A DNA stretch of 64,000 nt from Rhizobium sp. L51/94 (GTDB lineage: Bacteria > Pseudomonadota > Alphaproteobacteria > Rhizobiales > Rhizobiaceae): positions 124,001-188,000 of the forward strand of contig NZ_CP072144.1 in assembly GCF_019355555.1 (NCBI RefSeq). Reading direction: 5' to 3'. The position numbers and the translations under genes are program-made. Positions 51,736-60,578 of this stretch are shown here, piece after piece (position 1 is the stretch's first letter; every line of letters starts with the position of its first letter). The notes beneath the pieces are model-generated. The model saw only the letters and a program-made list of their open reading frames with translations, was not told the DNA's origin and did no database searches.

Positions 51736-52992
51736 TCAAATGCGCGCGGCCGTCGAATTGGCCAGCGACAGGGTTGCTTCAAACATCACGCGGGCGCCCG
51801 TCACGATGTGCTCTGGGGCAACATATTCCGCCTCGTTGTGGCTCAAGCCATCGCGGCAGGGGACGAAAATCATGGCCGATGGCGCCACGCGGGCGAGAAA
51901 CAGGGCATCATGAAAGGCGCCGGATACCATGCGCTTGGCTGTCAGGGACAGGCTTGTCGCTGCTGCCTCGACGGCACCGGTGACAATCGGCGAGAACGTC
52001 GCCGACGGCATGTCGAAGGTCTGCAGGATACTGTAGCTACATCTCTCGGCAATGGCTCGACTGTCGCAAACACGCCGGACCTCGGCCTCGATGCGATCCA
52101 GCCTGTCCGGATCGGGATGGCGGATATCGACGCTGAAGGCGACCGAGTCCGGAATGGCGTTTATGGAGCCCGGATGGATGGCTATCCGACCGACGGTCAG
52201 GCGCGCATCCGCGTCGTTCTGCATCACGGTTGCCTGCAACTCGTGGAGGGCGGAAGCGGCTGCCACCATCGGATCGCGCCTGTAGGCCAGTGCCGTGGTG
52301 CCGGCGTGTCCGGCCTGCCCGGAGAACGTAACCTGCAGCCAGCGCGTGCCCTGCACACCGATGACGACGCCAATAGGAATGTTTTCCTTCTCGAGGGAAG
52401 GACCCTGTTCGATGTGCAATTCGAGATAACGCGACACCGGCGTGCCGAGCGGGCGCATGGTGGCTTCCGGCAGCGCCGAGAGCGTAGCGGCGAGTTCGTC
52501 GGCAAAGGAACCACCGTCGGCGCCGGAGAGAAAATTCCACCCGGCGGGATCGGCGACGCCCGCGAAGGCCATCGAGCCCATCGCCCCAGGAGAAAATCGG
52601 CTGCCCTCTTCGTTGGTCCAGGCGACGACTTCGACTGGAACTTCGGTATCTACGTCGAAATCTTCCAGCGATTCCAGTACCTCGAACGCCGACAGCGTGC
52701 CGAGCGCACCATCGAACCGGCCGCCCGTCGGCTGGCTGTCGAGGTGACTTCCAATCAGCACCGGCGCATGCACCGCGTTGCGTCCTTCGCGCCGGATGAA
52801 CAGATTGGCCATGCTGTCCTGGAAAACGCCGAAACCGCGTGCCAGCGCGAGTTCCGCCAGCAGCCGGCGAGCCTGGCGATCGCCATCGCTCAGCGCCTGG
52901 CGGTTGACACCACCGGCAGGCGTGGCTCCGATTGCGGCAAAGGCCTGCATTCGGGCCAGCAACCGTTCGCCGTTGATGGAAGCCGATGTCAC
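51736..52992 (-). CDS. M20-family Zn-dependent amidohydrolase (allantoate/N-carbamoyl-amino-acid type)
   Basis: A 418-aa M20D/hydantoinase-carbamoylase-family enzyme. Metal-binding segments: GSHLDSQPTGGRFDG, the bridging WTNEEGSRF, and a later HIEQG and SGAFHDAL. GTG 52992 is chosen because it forms a GTGA overlap with the preceding gene; a longer frame would overlap by more than 50 bp. It likely cleaves an amide or carbamoyl group from an intermediate. Last gene of the operon. Confidence 0.83.
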   Translation of the reverse strand: MTSASINGERLLARMQAFAAIGATPAGGVNRQALSDGDRQARRLLAELALARGFGVFQDSMANLFIRREGRNAVHAPVLIGSHLDSQPTGGRFDGALGTLSAFEVLESLEDFDVDTEVPVEVVAWTNEEGSRFSPGAMGSMAFAGVADPAGWNFLSGADGGSFADELAATLSALPEATMRPLGTPVSRYLELHIEQGPSLEKENIPIGVVIGVQGTRWLQVTFSGQAGHAGTTALAYRRDPMVAAASALHELQATVMQNDADARLTVGRIAIHPGSINAIPDSVAFSVDIRHPDPDRLDRIEAEVRRVCDSRAIAERCSYSILQTFDMPSATFSPIVTGAVEAAATSLSLTAKRMVSGAFHDALFLARVAPSAMIFVPCRDGLSHNEAEYVAPEHIVTGARVMFEATLSLANSTAARI

Positions 52993-53831
52993 GCCCTGAT
53001 GCCCGTTATGAATGACTGGACGCGCGACAGTTCGACCGGGTTCCACCAGACGCCGTCATACTTCAGCGAACTTGCGACGATGACGCCGTCGACGATGCCG
53101 AGAATGTCGTTGACGTTGTCGGGCGTGACGCCGCTGCCCACCAATGTCGGCAGGCCGGCCGCCTCCTTGATCATCCTGATGTAGCCGAGGTCAGCCGCAT
53201 GGCCCGTGCGCTGTCCGGTGGCGATAATCGCATCGGCGTCGAAGAACACGAGATCCTTGACTTGCTCCTCGACCGGGCGGTCGGCAACGATGGCGTGGGC
53301 GCCGTGCTTGACATGGGCATCGGCGAAAATACGGATGCCGTTGGCGCGCAATTTGGCGCGAAACCGCATGGCGCGCGCGGCCTCGCCCTCAATGAAGCCT
53401 TCATTGGCGACATAGGCGTTAGCCCATTGATTGACGCGTACGAAGCCGGCACCCGAGGCGCTGGCAATCGACAGCGCCGGGATCGAGGCATTGGCCAGCA
53501 CATTGATGCCGATGGGTCGGCCGAGTTCGCGGCGGATGCGGTCGGAAACCACAGACATGTAGGCCGACGTTTCCGGGCCGATATCGTCCGGCTTGGCAAA
53601 GGGAATGTCGCCGTGGTTCTCGACGATCACACCGTCGCATCCGCCGTGCAGATAGGCTTTTGCGTCATCGAGGCCGCGCTGGTAGATCGCTTCCACCGTC
53701 TCGCCGTCGTAGCGGGGCGATCCCGGCAGCGGCATCAGATGGACGACACCGATAACGGCCTTGGGCTTTCCGAACAGGGAGACCAGCACGTTGTCGGCAA
53801 CCTGGCCGATGCGGTTCGTAGGGGCTGTCAT
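52989..53831 (-). CDS. BtpA/SgcQ-family TIM-barrel protein
   Basis: A 280-aa BtpA-family protein (VIGVVHLMPLPGSPRY, GGCDGVIVENHGDIPF, GSGVTPDNVNDIL). E. coli SgcQ is in a sugar-phosphate operon; BtpA itself is a photosystem I factor, not relevant here. A phospho-sugar aldolase or isomerase role fits the adjacent PfkB kinase. ATG 53831 overlaps the kinase stop. Confidence 0.82.
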   Translation of the reverse strand: MTAPTNRIGQVADNVLVSLFGKPKAVIGVVHLMPLPGSPRYDGETVEAIYQRGLDDAKAYLHGGCDGVIVENHGDIPFAKPDDIGPETSAYMSVVSDRIRRELGRPIGINVLANASIPALSIASASGAGFVRVNQWANAYVANEGFIEGEAARAMRFRAKLRANGIRIFADAHVKHGAHAIVADRPVEEQVKDLVFFDADAIIATGQRTGHAADLGYIRMIKEAAGLPTLVGSGVTPDNVNDILGIVDGVIVASSLKYDGVWWNPVELSRVQSFITGIRA

Positions 53832-54745
53832 GTGTTTTCCGTTTCCATTTCCATATCGATAAGGTGTGCCATCTCCTGCTGGCTGGGGCAGGACTGCATT
53901 GTACCGGTGCGGCCGACGGACAGTGCCGCAGCAGCCGTGGCAATGCGGACGGCATGACCGAGTGGGATCTTTTGCGCAAGACATCCGGCGACACAGCCGC
54001 AAAAGACATCGCCGGCACCGCTGGTATCGACGACATCGGCGCGCAGTCCCTCGACCCACTGCGGCGCACCGCCCGCCCTGTTGACAACAAGGCAACCGCG
54101 CGCGCCGAGCGTAACGACGACGGAGCCTGCGCCCCGGGAGATGAGGTTGCGGGCGGCCTCCAGCGGATCGGCATGCCCCGAAATCCCGGTAGCCTCACCC
54201 TCGTTGACAATCACGATATCGGCCGCCGTAAGGTCCGGACTGCTGCCCGGTGCGAGTGGGCTTGGATTGAACACTGTCGTTGCCCCGCTCGCCTTGGCGG
54301 CCTTCAGACAGGCGATTGTGACATCGGCGCGCAGGTTTCCTTGCAACAGCACGATATCCTGATCCCCGATCGAGGTCGCGAGGCCGGTTTGAAGCAGGGG
54401 ATCAAACGCCTCAGCGCATGTGACGCCGCTGACGATGATGTTTTCACCGCTGGCATCGACCATGATCGTCGAGCGGTCGGTCGGCAGCTCCAGGGCCGGC
54501 ATCAGTGCTGTGTCGAATTCCTCCGACAGCATCTCGCGGATAGTTCTGGCCGCAGCATCCGTGCCGGTGGCAGCGAGAAAGTCGACCGGAGCACCTGTCC
54601 GGGCGGCCGCGACCGCCTGGTTGGCCCCCTTGCCGCCGATACCGTCGCTATGGCCGTCCGCATTCAGCGTTTCCCCCGGCCGCGCAAAACGGCCGAGGCG
54701 GAACGTGGTGTCGATGCAGACATTGCCGACGACGTGGACGCGCAT
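53828..54745 (-). CDS. PfkB-family carbohydrate kinase
   Basis: A 305-aa ribokinase-like enzyme: N-terminal GGKGANQAVAAAR near residue 37 and C-terminal catalytic DTSGAGDVFCG near 240 (Asp base). Phosphorylates a sugar or sugar-like alcohol. AAGGA is upstream of ATG 54745, three bases after the preceding gene. Stop overlaps the BtpA gene (ATGA). Confidence 0.9.
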   Translation of the reverse strand: MRVHVVGNVCIDTTFRLGRFARPGETLNADGHSDGIGGKGANQAVAAARTGAPVDFLAATGTDAAARTIREMLSEEFDTALMPALELPTDRSTIMVDASGENIIVSGVTCAEAFDPLLQTGLATSIGDQDIVLLQGNLRADVTIACLKAAKASGATTVFNPSPLAPGSSPDLTAADIVIVNEGEATGISGHADPLEAARNLISRGAGSVVVTLGARGCLVVNRAGGAPQWVEGLRADVVDTSGAGDVFCGCVAGCLAQKIPLGHAVRIATAAAALSVGRTGTMQSCPSQQEMAHLIDMEMETENT

Positions 54746-54748
54746 GGA

Positions 54749-55519
54749 TCAATCCTTGGTGGTTGCCCAGGCCAGCATCTGCTCGAACAGCGTCTTGTAG
54801 CCACTCCACGCAATGAAGCTCTGCGGTAGCCAGTGGGGGCCGACATCCGATGTCCAGGCGACGGTCCGACCCTTGCCGTAAGAGCCGGCAACCAGCAGCG
54901 GCAGCGAACCATAGTCCGTCGAAACGGTCGCCAAAACTTCGGCACCGGGCTTCACCGTAACTTCGTTGAAACCGAGCAGGATTGGCCAGTCCTTGCCGAG
55001 ACCCTTGAGGATGGGGTGGTCCTCTGAACCGTTGACCGCCGGTGCAAAGCCTTCCGGTACCTCGACGCGGTCATCGACCGAGAGGCAATCGACCGGCAGC
55101 ACATCCTCGATCGGCGTATTGTGATAGCGGGCGCCGCCATTGATACCCTGGAAGCTGTAGTAGCCGCCGAACATCAGCAGGCCACCGCCGTTGCCGACGT
55201 AGTCGCGCAGCAGGCGCAGGCGGTTTGGGGTCGGCTTGGAATGGATCCATGTATCGGGATGCAGCAGCAGCGTGTTGGCGCCGATATCCGACAGAACGAT
55301 GGCATCGTAGGCCGAAAGCGCCTCGATGGTCTGCGGGAAATCCCGCTGGGCCTCATGGGCCGGCATGAAGGTGACGTCGAAATCGCTGTCCTTCAGGGCG
55401 GTCAGCAACTCGTCGGCGCCGGTGTGGTAGGTGACGGTCGGGAACTGGTCGAAGCCCTTGATGTGGGTGGCGGTCGACACCCAGGATTCGCCGGCGAGAA
55501 GAACCTTCTTCTTGGGCAT
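54749..55519 (-). CDS. ThuA/GATase1-like protein
   Basis: A 256-aa protein with a class-I glutamine-amidotransferase-like fold: KKVLLAGESWV, DAIVLSDIGANTLLL, GGGLLMFGGYYSF. No Cys-His-Glu triad is evident (NGGGLLMFGG lacks a nucleophile elbow Cys), as in ThuA-like or DUF1355-like proteins. Probable isomerase/hydrolase helper. AAGGAGT precedes ATG 55519. Confidence 0.75.
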   Translation of the reverse strand: MPKKKVLLAGESWVSTATHIKGFDQFPTVTYHTGADELLTALKDSDFDVTFMPAHEAQRDFPQTIEALSAYDAIVLSDIGANTLLLHPDTWIHSKPTPNRLRLLRDYVGNGGGLLMFGGYYSFQGINGGARYHNTPIEDVLPVDCLSVDDRVEVPEGFAPAVNGSEDHPILKGLGKDWPILLGFNEVTVKPGAEVLATVSTDYGSLPLLVAGSYGKGRTVAWTSDVGPHWLPQSFIAWSGYKTLFEQMLAWATTKD

Positions 55520-55551
55520 GCTTTACTCCTTCGATAGATTGCGATTGCGGC

Positions 55552-56640
55552 TCAGGTGGCCGCGGAAAAAACCGATTTCGGATTATCGACCAGCATCCGG
55601 TCGATGGAGGCCTGATCGACGCCGTGGCGCTTCAGCCGCGGCACGAAATGCTTGAGGATGAAGCCATATCCGAACCCGCCATAGCGGGTCAGCATGATCT
55701 TCAGGAACACGTCTTGCGACAGCAGCAGCCGGTCGACGAAACCCATGTCGATCAGCGAGCGCAGAGCGCGGGCATTCTCCTCGTCGGACGGCGACTGTGC
55801 ATCCTGGTCGGCGTAGTAATAGTCCATGCCGATCATGTCGTATTCCAGGAAGGCGCCGCGCTCGGCGAGGCTCTTCTGGTAAGGCAGGTCGCTGTGACTG
55901 GGGTTCATATGACAGAGCACGGTATGCCTGAGATCGGCCCCTTCCTCCTCGACGACGTCGAGCACCTTGTGAGCGAGCCGCTCCCAGCCGGGCAGGTGGA
56001 TGGTCAGGGGCAGGCCGGTGATCCGCGATGCGCGCGCCGAGGCCCGCAGCGACTTCAGCTCCTCGGAGGTGAAGTCCTTGCTGACGCCGACCTCACCGAT
56101 AATGCCGGCCATGATTTCCGGCTGCGTCTCGCCACCGCCGACATCGTTGACGATGAACTGGGTCACCGCCTCGACATCCATCGCCCTCAGCCATTCCGGA
56201 TGCGTATGCTGCAGATAGAAGCCGGTGCCCATGATGATCTTCATGCCGGACATGCGCGATATACGGGCGAGCTTCGGGGGGTCGCGGCCGATGCCGATAT
56301 TCGTCGCCTCGACGACGGTATGGCCACCGAGCGCCTGGAACTTCTTCAGTTCCGTGAGCGCCAGGTCGCTGTCGTCGAGCGAGACGTTGTCGCGGTTCAT
56401 GTAGGGGTTCATCCTGAGCTCGCCGACGATCTCGATGTTGACCGGTTGCTCGGCGATCAGCTTTTCGTCGGGATGACACGGGCATTTCCAGGTGCTGGCG
56501 CCATCGAGCAGGATGTGCTCGTGCATCAGCGTGATTCCGAGGTCGTCCACCGCGACGGGCCCGAGAACCGTCATGGCCGTCCCGGAGCGGACGCCGATTT
56601 CGGCGCGCTCGGCGGGCTTTGTATCGAACAGGTGATCCAT
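55552..56640 (-). CDS. Phosphotriesterase-family metal hydrolase
   Basis: A 362-aa PTE-family protein with MHEHILLD (HxH at about 40-42), GVGEVGVSKDFTSEE-like lysine segment, and metal ligand histidines in TIHLPGWE and LCHMNPSHSDL, with aspartate in LLSQDVFL. Many relatives are lactonases. Three bases after the permease gene. Likely the first pathway enzyme acting on the imported compound. Confidence 0.87.
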   Translation of the reverse strand: MDHLFDTKPAERAEIGVRSGTAMTVLGPVAVDDLGITLMHEHILLDGASTWKCPCHPDEKLIAEQPVNIEIVGELRMNPYMNRDNVSLDDSDLALTELKKFQALGGHTVVEATNIGIGRDPPKLARISRMSGMKIIMGTGFYLQHTHPEWLRAMDVEAVTQFIVNDVGGGETQPEIMAGIIGEVGVSKDFTSEELKSLRASARASRITGLPLTIHLPGWERLAHKVLDVVEEEGADLRHTVLCHMNPSHSDLPYQKSLAERGAFLEYDMIGMDYYYADQDAQSPSDEENARALRSLIDMGFVDRLLLSQDVFLKIMLTRYGGFGYGFILKHFVPRLKRHGVDQASIDRMLVDNPKSVFSAAT

Positions 56641-56643
56641 GGC

Positions 56644-57663
56644 TCAGCGGCTCCTCACCGCACCCTTGAAGATGCGGAAATTCAGCCAGATGGCGATCAG
56701 GATGATGGAGCCGGTGACGATCGGCGTCAGGAAGGGAGACATGTGCGCAAGGATCAAGCCGTTGGCGATGACCGCAACAGTGAGGGCGCCGAGCACGGTG
56801 CCGAGGATCGTGCCGCGACCGCCGAACAGGCTGGTACCCCCGAGCACCACAGCGGCGATGACGTCCAGTTCGAAGCCTTGGCCAGCATTCGACGAACCGG
56901 AACCCAGACGGGCAGCAAGGATGATGCCAGCAGCAGCAGCAGCGGTGCCGGAAATGACGTAGACCAGCAGCGTCGTCAGGCGGGTATTGACGCCGGCGCG
57001 GCGCACTGCCTCGGCATTGGCCCCGACGCCGGTCACATAGCGACCGAACGGCGTCTGGTTGAAGACGATAAAACTGACGACGAGAATGACGAGAGCGATC
57101 AGCGCCGGCACGGGGACACCGAGGAACCAGGCCCGGCCGAGAGCGGTGAACGGGTTTTCCGCATCGACCGGGATCGAATAGCCGCCGGTGATTAGCAGGG
57201 CGAGCCCGCGAATGACCGAGAGGCCGGCCAACGTGACGATGAAGGACGGGATGCGCTCATAGGCGATGAAGAAGCCCTGCAGCGCACCGACGAAGCCGCC
57301 GAGGGCCAGCATCAGCACCACGACCACAGCCCACGGAATACCCGCCTGCAGCGAGGCCGCCGAGAGCGTTGATGTCAGCGCCAGCACGGAACCGACGGAG
57401 AGATCGATGCCACCCGTGGTGATGACGAATGTCATGGCAGCGGCGACGATCAGCAGCGGTGCCGACTGGCGCACGACGTTGAGCAGATTGGGCGCCGTCA
57501 GGAAAGCCCCTGTTGCAACCGAGAAGACGATACAGACGACGAGGAAGAACAGCGCAATCGAGATGATGCTGCCATTCGCCATCGCCTTGTCGCGCAGCCG
57601 GGTCTTGTGAACACGCGGCGGTGCAGCGGCGTGCAGGGAAGGTTCAGTGGTGGAGACGGTCAT
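56644..57663 (-). CDS. Sugar ABC permease (RbsC type)
   Basis: A 339-aa RbsC/BPD_transp_2 permease with eight to ten transmembrane helices: IDLSVGSVLALTS is the conserved motif and GGTSLFGGRGTILGTVLGAL the EAA-like loop. Overlaps the ATPase stop (ATGA). Confidence 0.9.
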   Translation of the reverse strand: MTVSTTEPSLHAAAPPRVHKTRLRDKAMANGSIISIALFFLVVCIVFSVATGAFLTAPNLLNVVRQSAPLLIVAAAMTFVITTGGIDLSVGSVLALTSTLSAASLQAGIPWAVVVVLMLALGGFVGALQGFFIAYERIPSFIVTLAGLSVIRGLALLITGGYSIPVDAENPFTALGRAWFLGVPVPALIALVILVVSFIVFNQTPFGRYVTGVGANAEAVRRAGVNTRLTTLLVYVISGTAAAAAGIILAARLGSGSSNAGQGFELDVIAAVVLGGTSLFGGRGTILGTVLGALTVAVIANGLILAHMSPFLTPIVTGSIILIAIWLNFRIFKGAVRSR

Positions 57664-58454
57664 GCCGGGATCCCCTGGTCTTTGTGGCCGGCGGAGCGGG
57701 CGTTGAACTTGCGGCCGACAATCAGGTTGACGACCTCTTCGATGCTGGTGTCCTCGATCCGCCGCTCTGCAACGTTGCGGCCCTCGTACATCACCTGAAT
57801 GCGGTCGCAGACGAGGAACAGGTCCTGCAGGCGGTGGGTGATGAGAATGACGCTGACGCCACGGGCGCTGACGGTGCGGATCAGCTCCAGCACGGCCTCG
57901 ACCTCGGCAACGGCAAGCGCTGCCGTCGGTTCGTCCATGATCAGCACCGAAGGATTAAAGGACGCCGCACGGCCGATGGCGATCGACTGGCGCTGCCCGC
58001 CGGAGAGATTTTCAACCTTCAGCCGCGTATCGGCAATGACGATGCCAAGCCGCTCGAGCATGTCGCGGGCCTCGTCGTGCATTTTCCTGTTGTCGAGGAA
58101 CGGGACGCCGGCGATGTGTCGCCGCGGCTCGCGACCGAGGAATATGTTACCGGCAACGTCGACGCTGTCGCAGAGCGAGAGGTCCTGGTAGACCATCCCG
58201 ACGCGTGCAGCACGGGAATCGGCCGGCGAGGCGAAGCTGACGGTCTTGCCGTCTATCTCGATGGTGCCAGCGTCGGGAATAACGGCGCCCGAGAGTACCT
58301 TGCTCAGGGTCGACTTGCCCGCCCCGTTGTCGCCGACGAGACCGAGGACTTCTCCCGGCTTCAGGTTCAGCGACACATTGTCGAGAGTCTGGATCGTGTT
58401 GTAGCGCTTGGAGATACCGGTCATCCTGACGCGGTAGGTATCGGCATTGGTCAT
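57660..58454 (-). CDS. Sugar ABC ATPase, single-domain RbsA type
   Basis: A 264-aa ATPase with GDNGAGKSTLSKVL (Walker A), LSGGQRQSIAIGRA, VLIMDEPTAALAV and LITHRLQDLF. RbsA proteins usually have two ATPase halves of about 500 aa; this one is a half-length subunit (FrcA/XylG-like short form), so it probably dimerises. 87 bp after the binding-protein gene. Confidence 0.9.
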   Translation of the reverse strand: MTNADTYRVRMTGISKRYNTIQTLDNVSLNLKPGEVLGLVGDNGAGKSTLSKVLSGAVIPDAGTIEIDGKTVSFASPADSRAARVGMVYQDLSLCDSVDVAGNIFLGREPRRHIAGVPFLDNRKMHDEARDMLERLGIVIADTRLKVENLSGGQRQSIAIGRAASFNPSVLIMDEPTAALAVAEVEAVLELIRTVSARGVSVILITHRLQDLFLVCDRIQVMYEGRNVAERRIEDTSIEEVVNLIVGRKFNARSAGHKDQGIPA

Positions 58455-58498
58455 ATGATTTCACCTGACAGGGAGCGTTGCTCCACGGCTGTCAATTT

Positions 58499-58524
58499 GA
58501 CCGCGGCTGTTGCCGGCCGCGGTC
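58499..58524. promoter_or_regulatory. Intercistronic hairpin after the binding-protein gene
   Basis: GACCGCGGC (58499-58507) pairs perfectly with GCCGCGGTC (58516-58524) across an 8-nt loop, in the gap between binding-protein and ATPase genes. Third such hairpin in the window. Confidence 0.55.
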
Positions 58525-58541
58525 ACACGGTTCGGGAGATC

Positions 58542-59483
58542 TTACTTGAACATGTCCTTGAACTTGTCGACATTGTCCTTGGTGACAATGGTGACCGGGA
58601 CGTTGATGATCTTGTCGACCGAGCCGCCCTTGGAGATCTTGTCCAACGCTTCGACGGCAGCCTTGCCTTCGCCGGCCGGATCCTGCTGGATCACGCCCGC
58701 AACCCAACCGGCATCGATGCCTTCGATCGCCTGCTTGGTGAGGTCCCAACCGAAGACCTTGATGTCGCCGGTGCGACCCTGGCTGGTGACGGCCGAAACG
58801 GCGCCGAGCAGGGCCGGTTCGCCGGTGGCATAGAGCGTCGTCATGTCGGGATTGGCGGTCATCAGGTTTTCAGCGGCGCTCAAGGCCACGTCCTGGACAT
58901 TCTGGCCATCGACGGTGTCGAGGAAGGTGACCTTCTCGCCGCTGTCGGTAACAGCCTTCTTGAAGCCGTCGAGGCGCTGGTTCTGGATGAACGAGTTGAG
59001 CGCGCCGACGACGCCGATCTTCGCCGACGCCTTCATATTGGTCTTGACATAGTCCGCGTAGAACTTGCCGATATCGCTGCCAGCCTTGGTGTTGTCGACG
59101 CCGACGAAGGCGATGTTGTCGCCGTCCGGGATCTGCGCATCGATGGCGATGACCGGGATGCCGGCTTTCTTGGCGGCAGTGACGGCCGGCTTGACGCCGT
59201 TGACGTCGATAGCGACGAGAATGATACCGTCGACCTTCTGGGTGATGTAATTTTCGATTGCGTCGTTCTGGGCGCTGGGCACGTTGTTGGCGTTGAAGAT
59301 GACCAGGTCGGCACCGGCGGTCTTGGCAGCAGCCTTGGCACCGTCATTGATCTGGTTGAAGAACAGCGCCTGCTGGTTGATAGTGACGAGCGCGAACGTC
59401 TTGGCGGAGGCTGCGGCCGAACCGACGGCCATCGTCACCGCGATGGCTGCCGTGCAGGCCATCAGATATCTGGAAAATCGCAT
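58542..59483 (-). CDS. Sugar ABC substrate-binding protein (RbsB type)
   Basis: A 313-aa periplasmic binding protein (Peripla_BP_4). The signal peptide ends near AAASAKTFA (about residue 26); the ligand-binding fold has NQINDGAKAAAKTAGADL and VGVDNTKAGSDIGKFYADY. ATG 59483 begins the signal peptide. Binds a pentose-like or cyclitol-like compound for the operon. Confidence 0.9.
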   Translation of the reverse strand: MRFSRYLMACTAAIAVTMAVGSAAASAKTFALVTINQQALFFNQINDGAKAAAKTAGADLVIFNANNVPSAQNDAIENYITQKVDGIILVAIDVNGVKPAVTAAKKAGIPVIAIDAQIPDGDNIAFVGVDNTKAGSDIGKFYADYVKTNMKASAKIGVVGALNSFIQNQRLDGFKKAVTDSGEKVTFLDTVDGQNVQDVALSAAENLMTANPDMTTLYATGEPALLGAVSAVTSQGRTGDIKVFGWDLTKQAIEGIDAGWVAGVIQQDPAGEGKAAVEALDKISKGGSVDKIINVPVTIVTKDNVDKFKDMFK

Positions 59484-59542
59484 GTAGTTCCCCTTTTCGG
59501 ATAGGCCCGTGACCGGGCTCATTGGCTTCAAGCCCAATCATA

Positions 59543-59579
59543 ATTCAAGAGACTTGAATGATTGTCAAGATACTTGAAT
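59543..59579. promoter_or_regulatory. Paired operators of the XRE-cupin regulator
   Basis: ATTCAAG-AGA-CTTGAAT (59543-59559) is a perfect 7-3-7 palindrome; TGTCAAG-ATA-CTTGAAT (59563-59579) is a near copy. Centres are 20 bp apart. Located 60 bp before the binding-protein gene and downstream of the regulator gene, they probably control the catabolic operon. Confidence 0.7.
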
Positions 59580-59615
59580 TAGCTTTAGCCGCCGAAATGA
59601 AGAACCTCCCGGAAG

Positions 59616-60221
59616 CTAGAAGGTCGCCGGTGTGTTGACCCAGAAAATACTGGCTCGCTCGCTACCGACGTTGCGGTACCAGTGCGGCATTTCCGATTTG
59701 AAGACGAAACTATCGCCTTGCGCAAGCCGAAAGGTCCGCTCGCCGACCATCAACTCGATTTCCCCGGCAAGGAGATATCCGACTTCCTCGCCCGCATGCT
59801 GGATGGGACCGGCACTCTCGCCGCCGGCCTCGATGTGATGGATGTTGCACTGAAGCAGGTGGCCTGCCGAATAGGGGATGACGCGCTCGAGGGAAATGCC
59901 TTCGCCACGGCGCAGCGGATCGAGCGCGATCAGCGGCCTGTCGCCGGCCCGGAAAATGATGCCCTCGTCGCCGTCGGCTTCCTCGAACATCCAGCCGATA
60001 TTGGTGCCCAGCACGCCCACCAGCCGGTGCAGCATCGGCAACGATGGCGACGCCTTGCCGTTCTCGATCTTCGACAACAGGCTTTCCGAGCAGTCCGCAG
60101 CTGTCGACAGCGCCTTCAGCGTCATTCCCAATGTCTGCCGCGCCAGCCGCAGCCGCACGCCGAGTTGCGAAGGCGCGAAGGTCTGGCCGTCGTGGGCTGC
60201 CGGTTTGTCCATCTTGTTCAT
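59616..60221 (-). CDS. XRE-family regulator with a cupin domain
   Basis: A 201-aa regulator: HTH at about 20-75 (VRLRLARQTLGMTLKALS, SESLLSKIENGKASPS) and a cupin at about 115-195 (HIEAGGESAGPIQHAGEEVGYLLAGE). This is the HipB-cupin type found with amino-acid and sugar catabolic operons. First gene of the minus-strand unit, with operators between it and the binding protein gene. Start ATG 60221; M4 is possible. Confidence 0.87.
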   Translation of the reverse strand: MNKMDKPAAHDGQTFAPSQLGVRLRLARQTLGMTLKALSTAADCSESLLSKIENGKASPSLPMLHRLVGVLGTNIGWMFEEADGDEGIIFRAGDRPLIALDPLRRGEGISLERVIPYSAGHLLQCNIHHIEAGGESAGPIQHAGEEVGYLLAGEIELMVGERTFRLAQGDSFVFKSEMPHWYRNVGSERASIFWVNTPATF

Positions 60222-60578
60222 CTGCGGTGCCAGGCTGTTGTTTTGAAGTACCGATGAGACAGCTTACGGGACGAGCGCGCCGTCTGTCCAGAGATTGCGT
60301 TGCGGCGAGAAAAGGCTCGATTGCCCTTCCACCGGCGGCGATCAGGCGGGTAATGGGAGATCGTTTCGACAGCACAAAATTACCCTTGAAAGCATAATAG
60401 TTCTCTGGTCGCACGATGCATAATCGGCATAATCCCGGCCAGACAAGAGTGCCGAACGATCCGCCGAGGAGAGGCGGGAGGACGCGAGCCTGCAGCGATG
60501 CAAGGCCGTTGGAGACCACGGGCAAGGTTGCAGCAGATGCAGTCGCGCATCGTTCGCTTGACAGACAGGGTGAGGATC
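60222..60578. other. Upstream region of the GH4 gene, with three GCATAAT repeats
   Basis: 357 bp between the XRE gene and the GH4 gene. GCATAAT occurs at 60392-60398, 60418-60424 and 60427-60433, a possible activator or promoter region. No gene supported. Confidence 0.35.

Noticed and set aside
57621..59504. 627-codon plus-strand open frame
   Set aside because: Antisense to the sugar ABC genes; GC-rich codon-position artefact.
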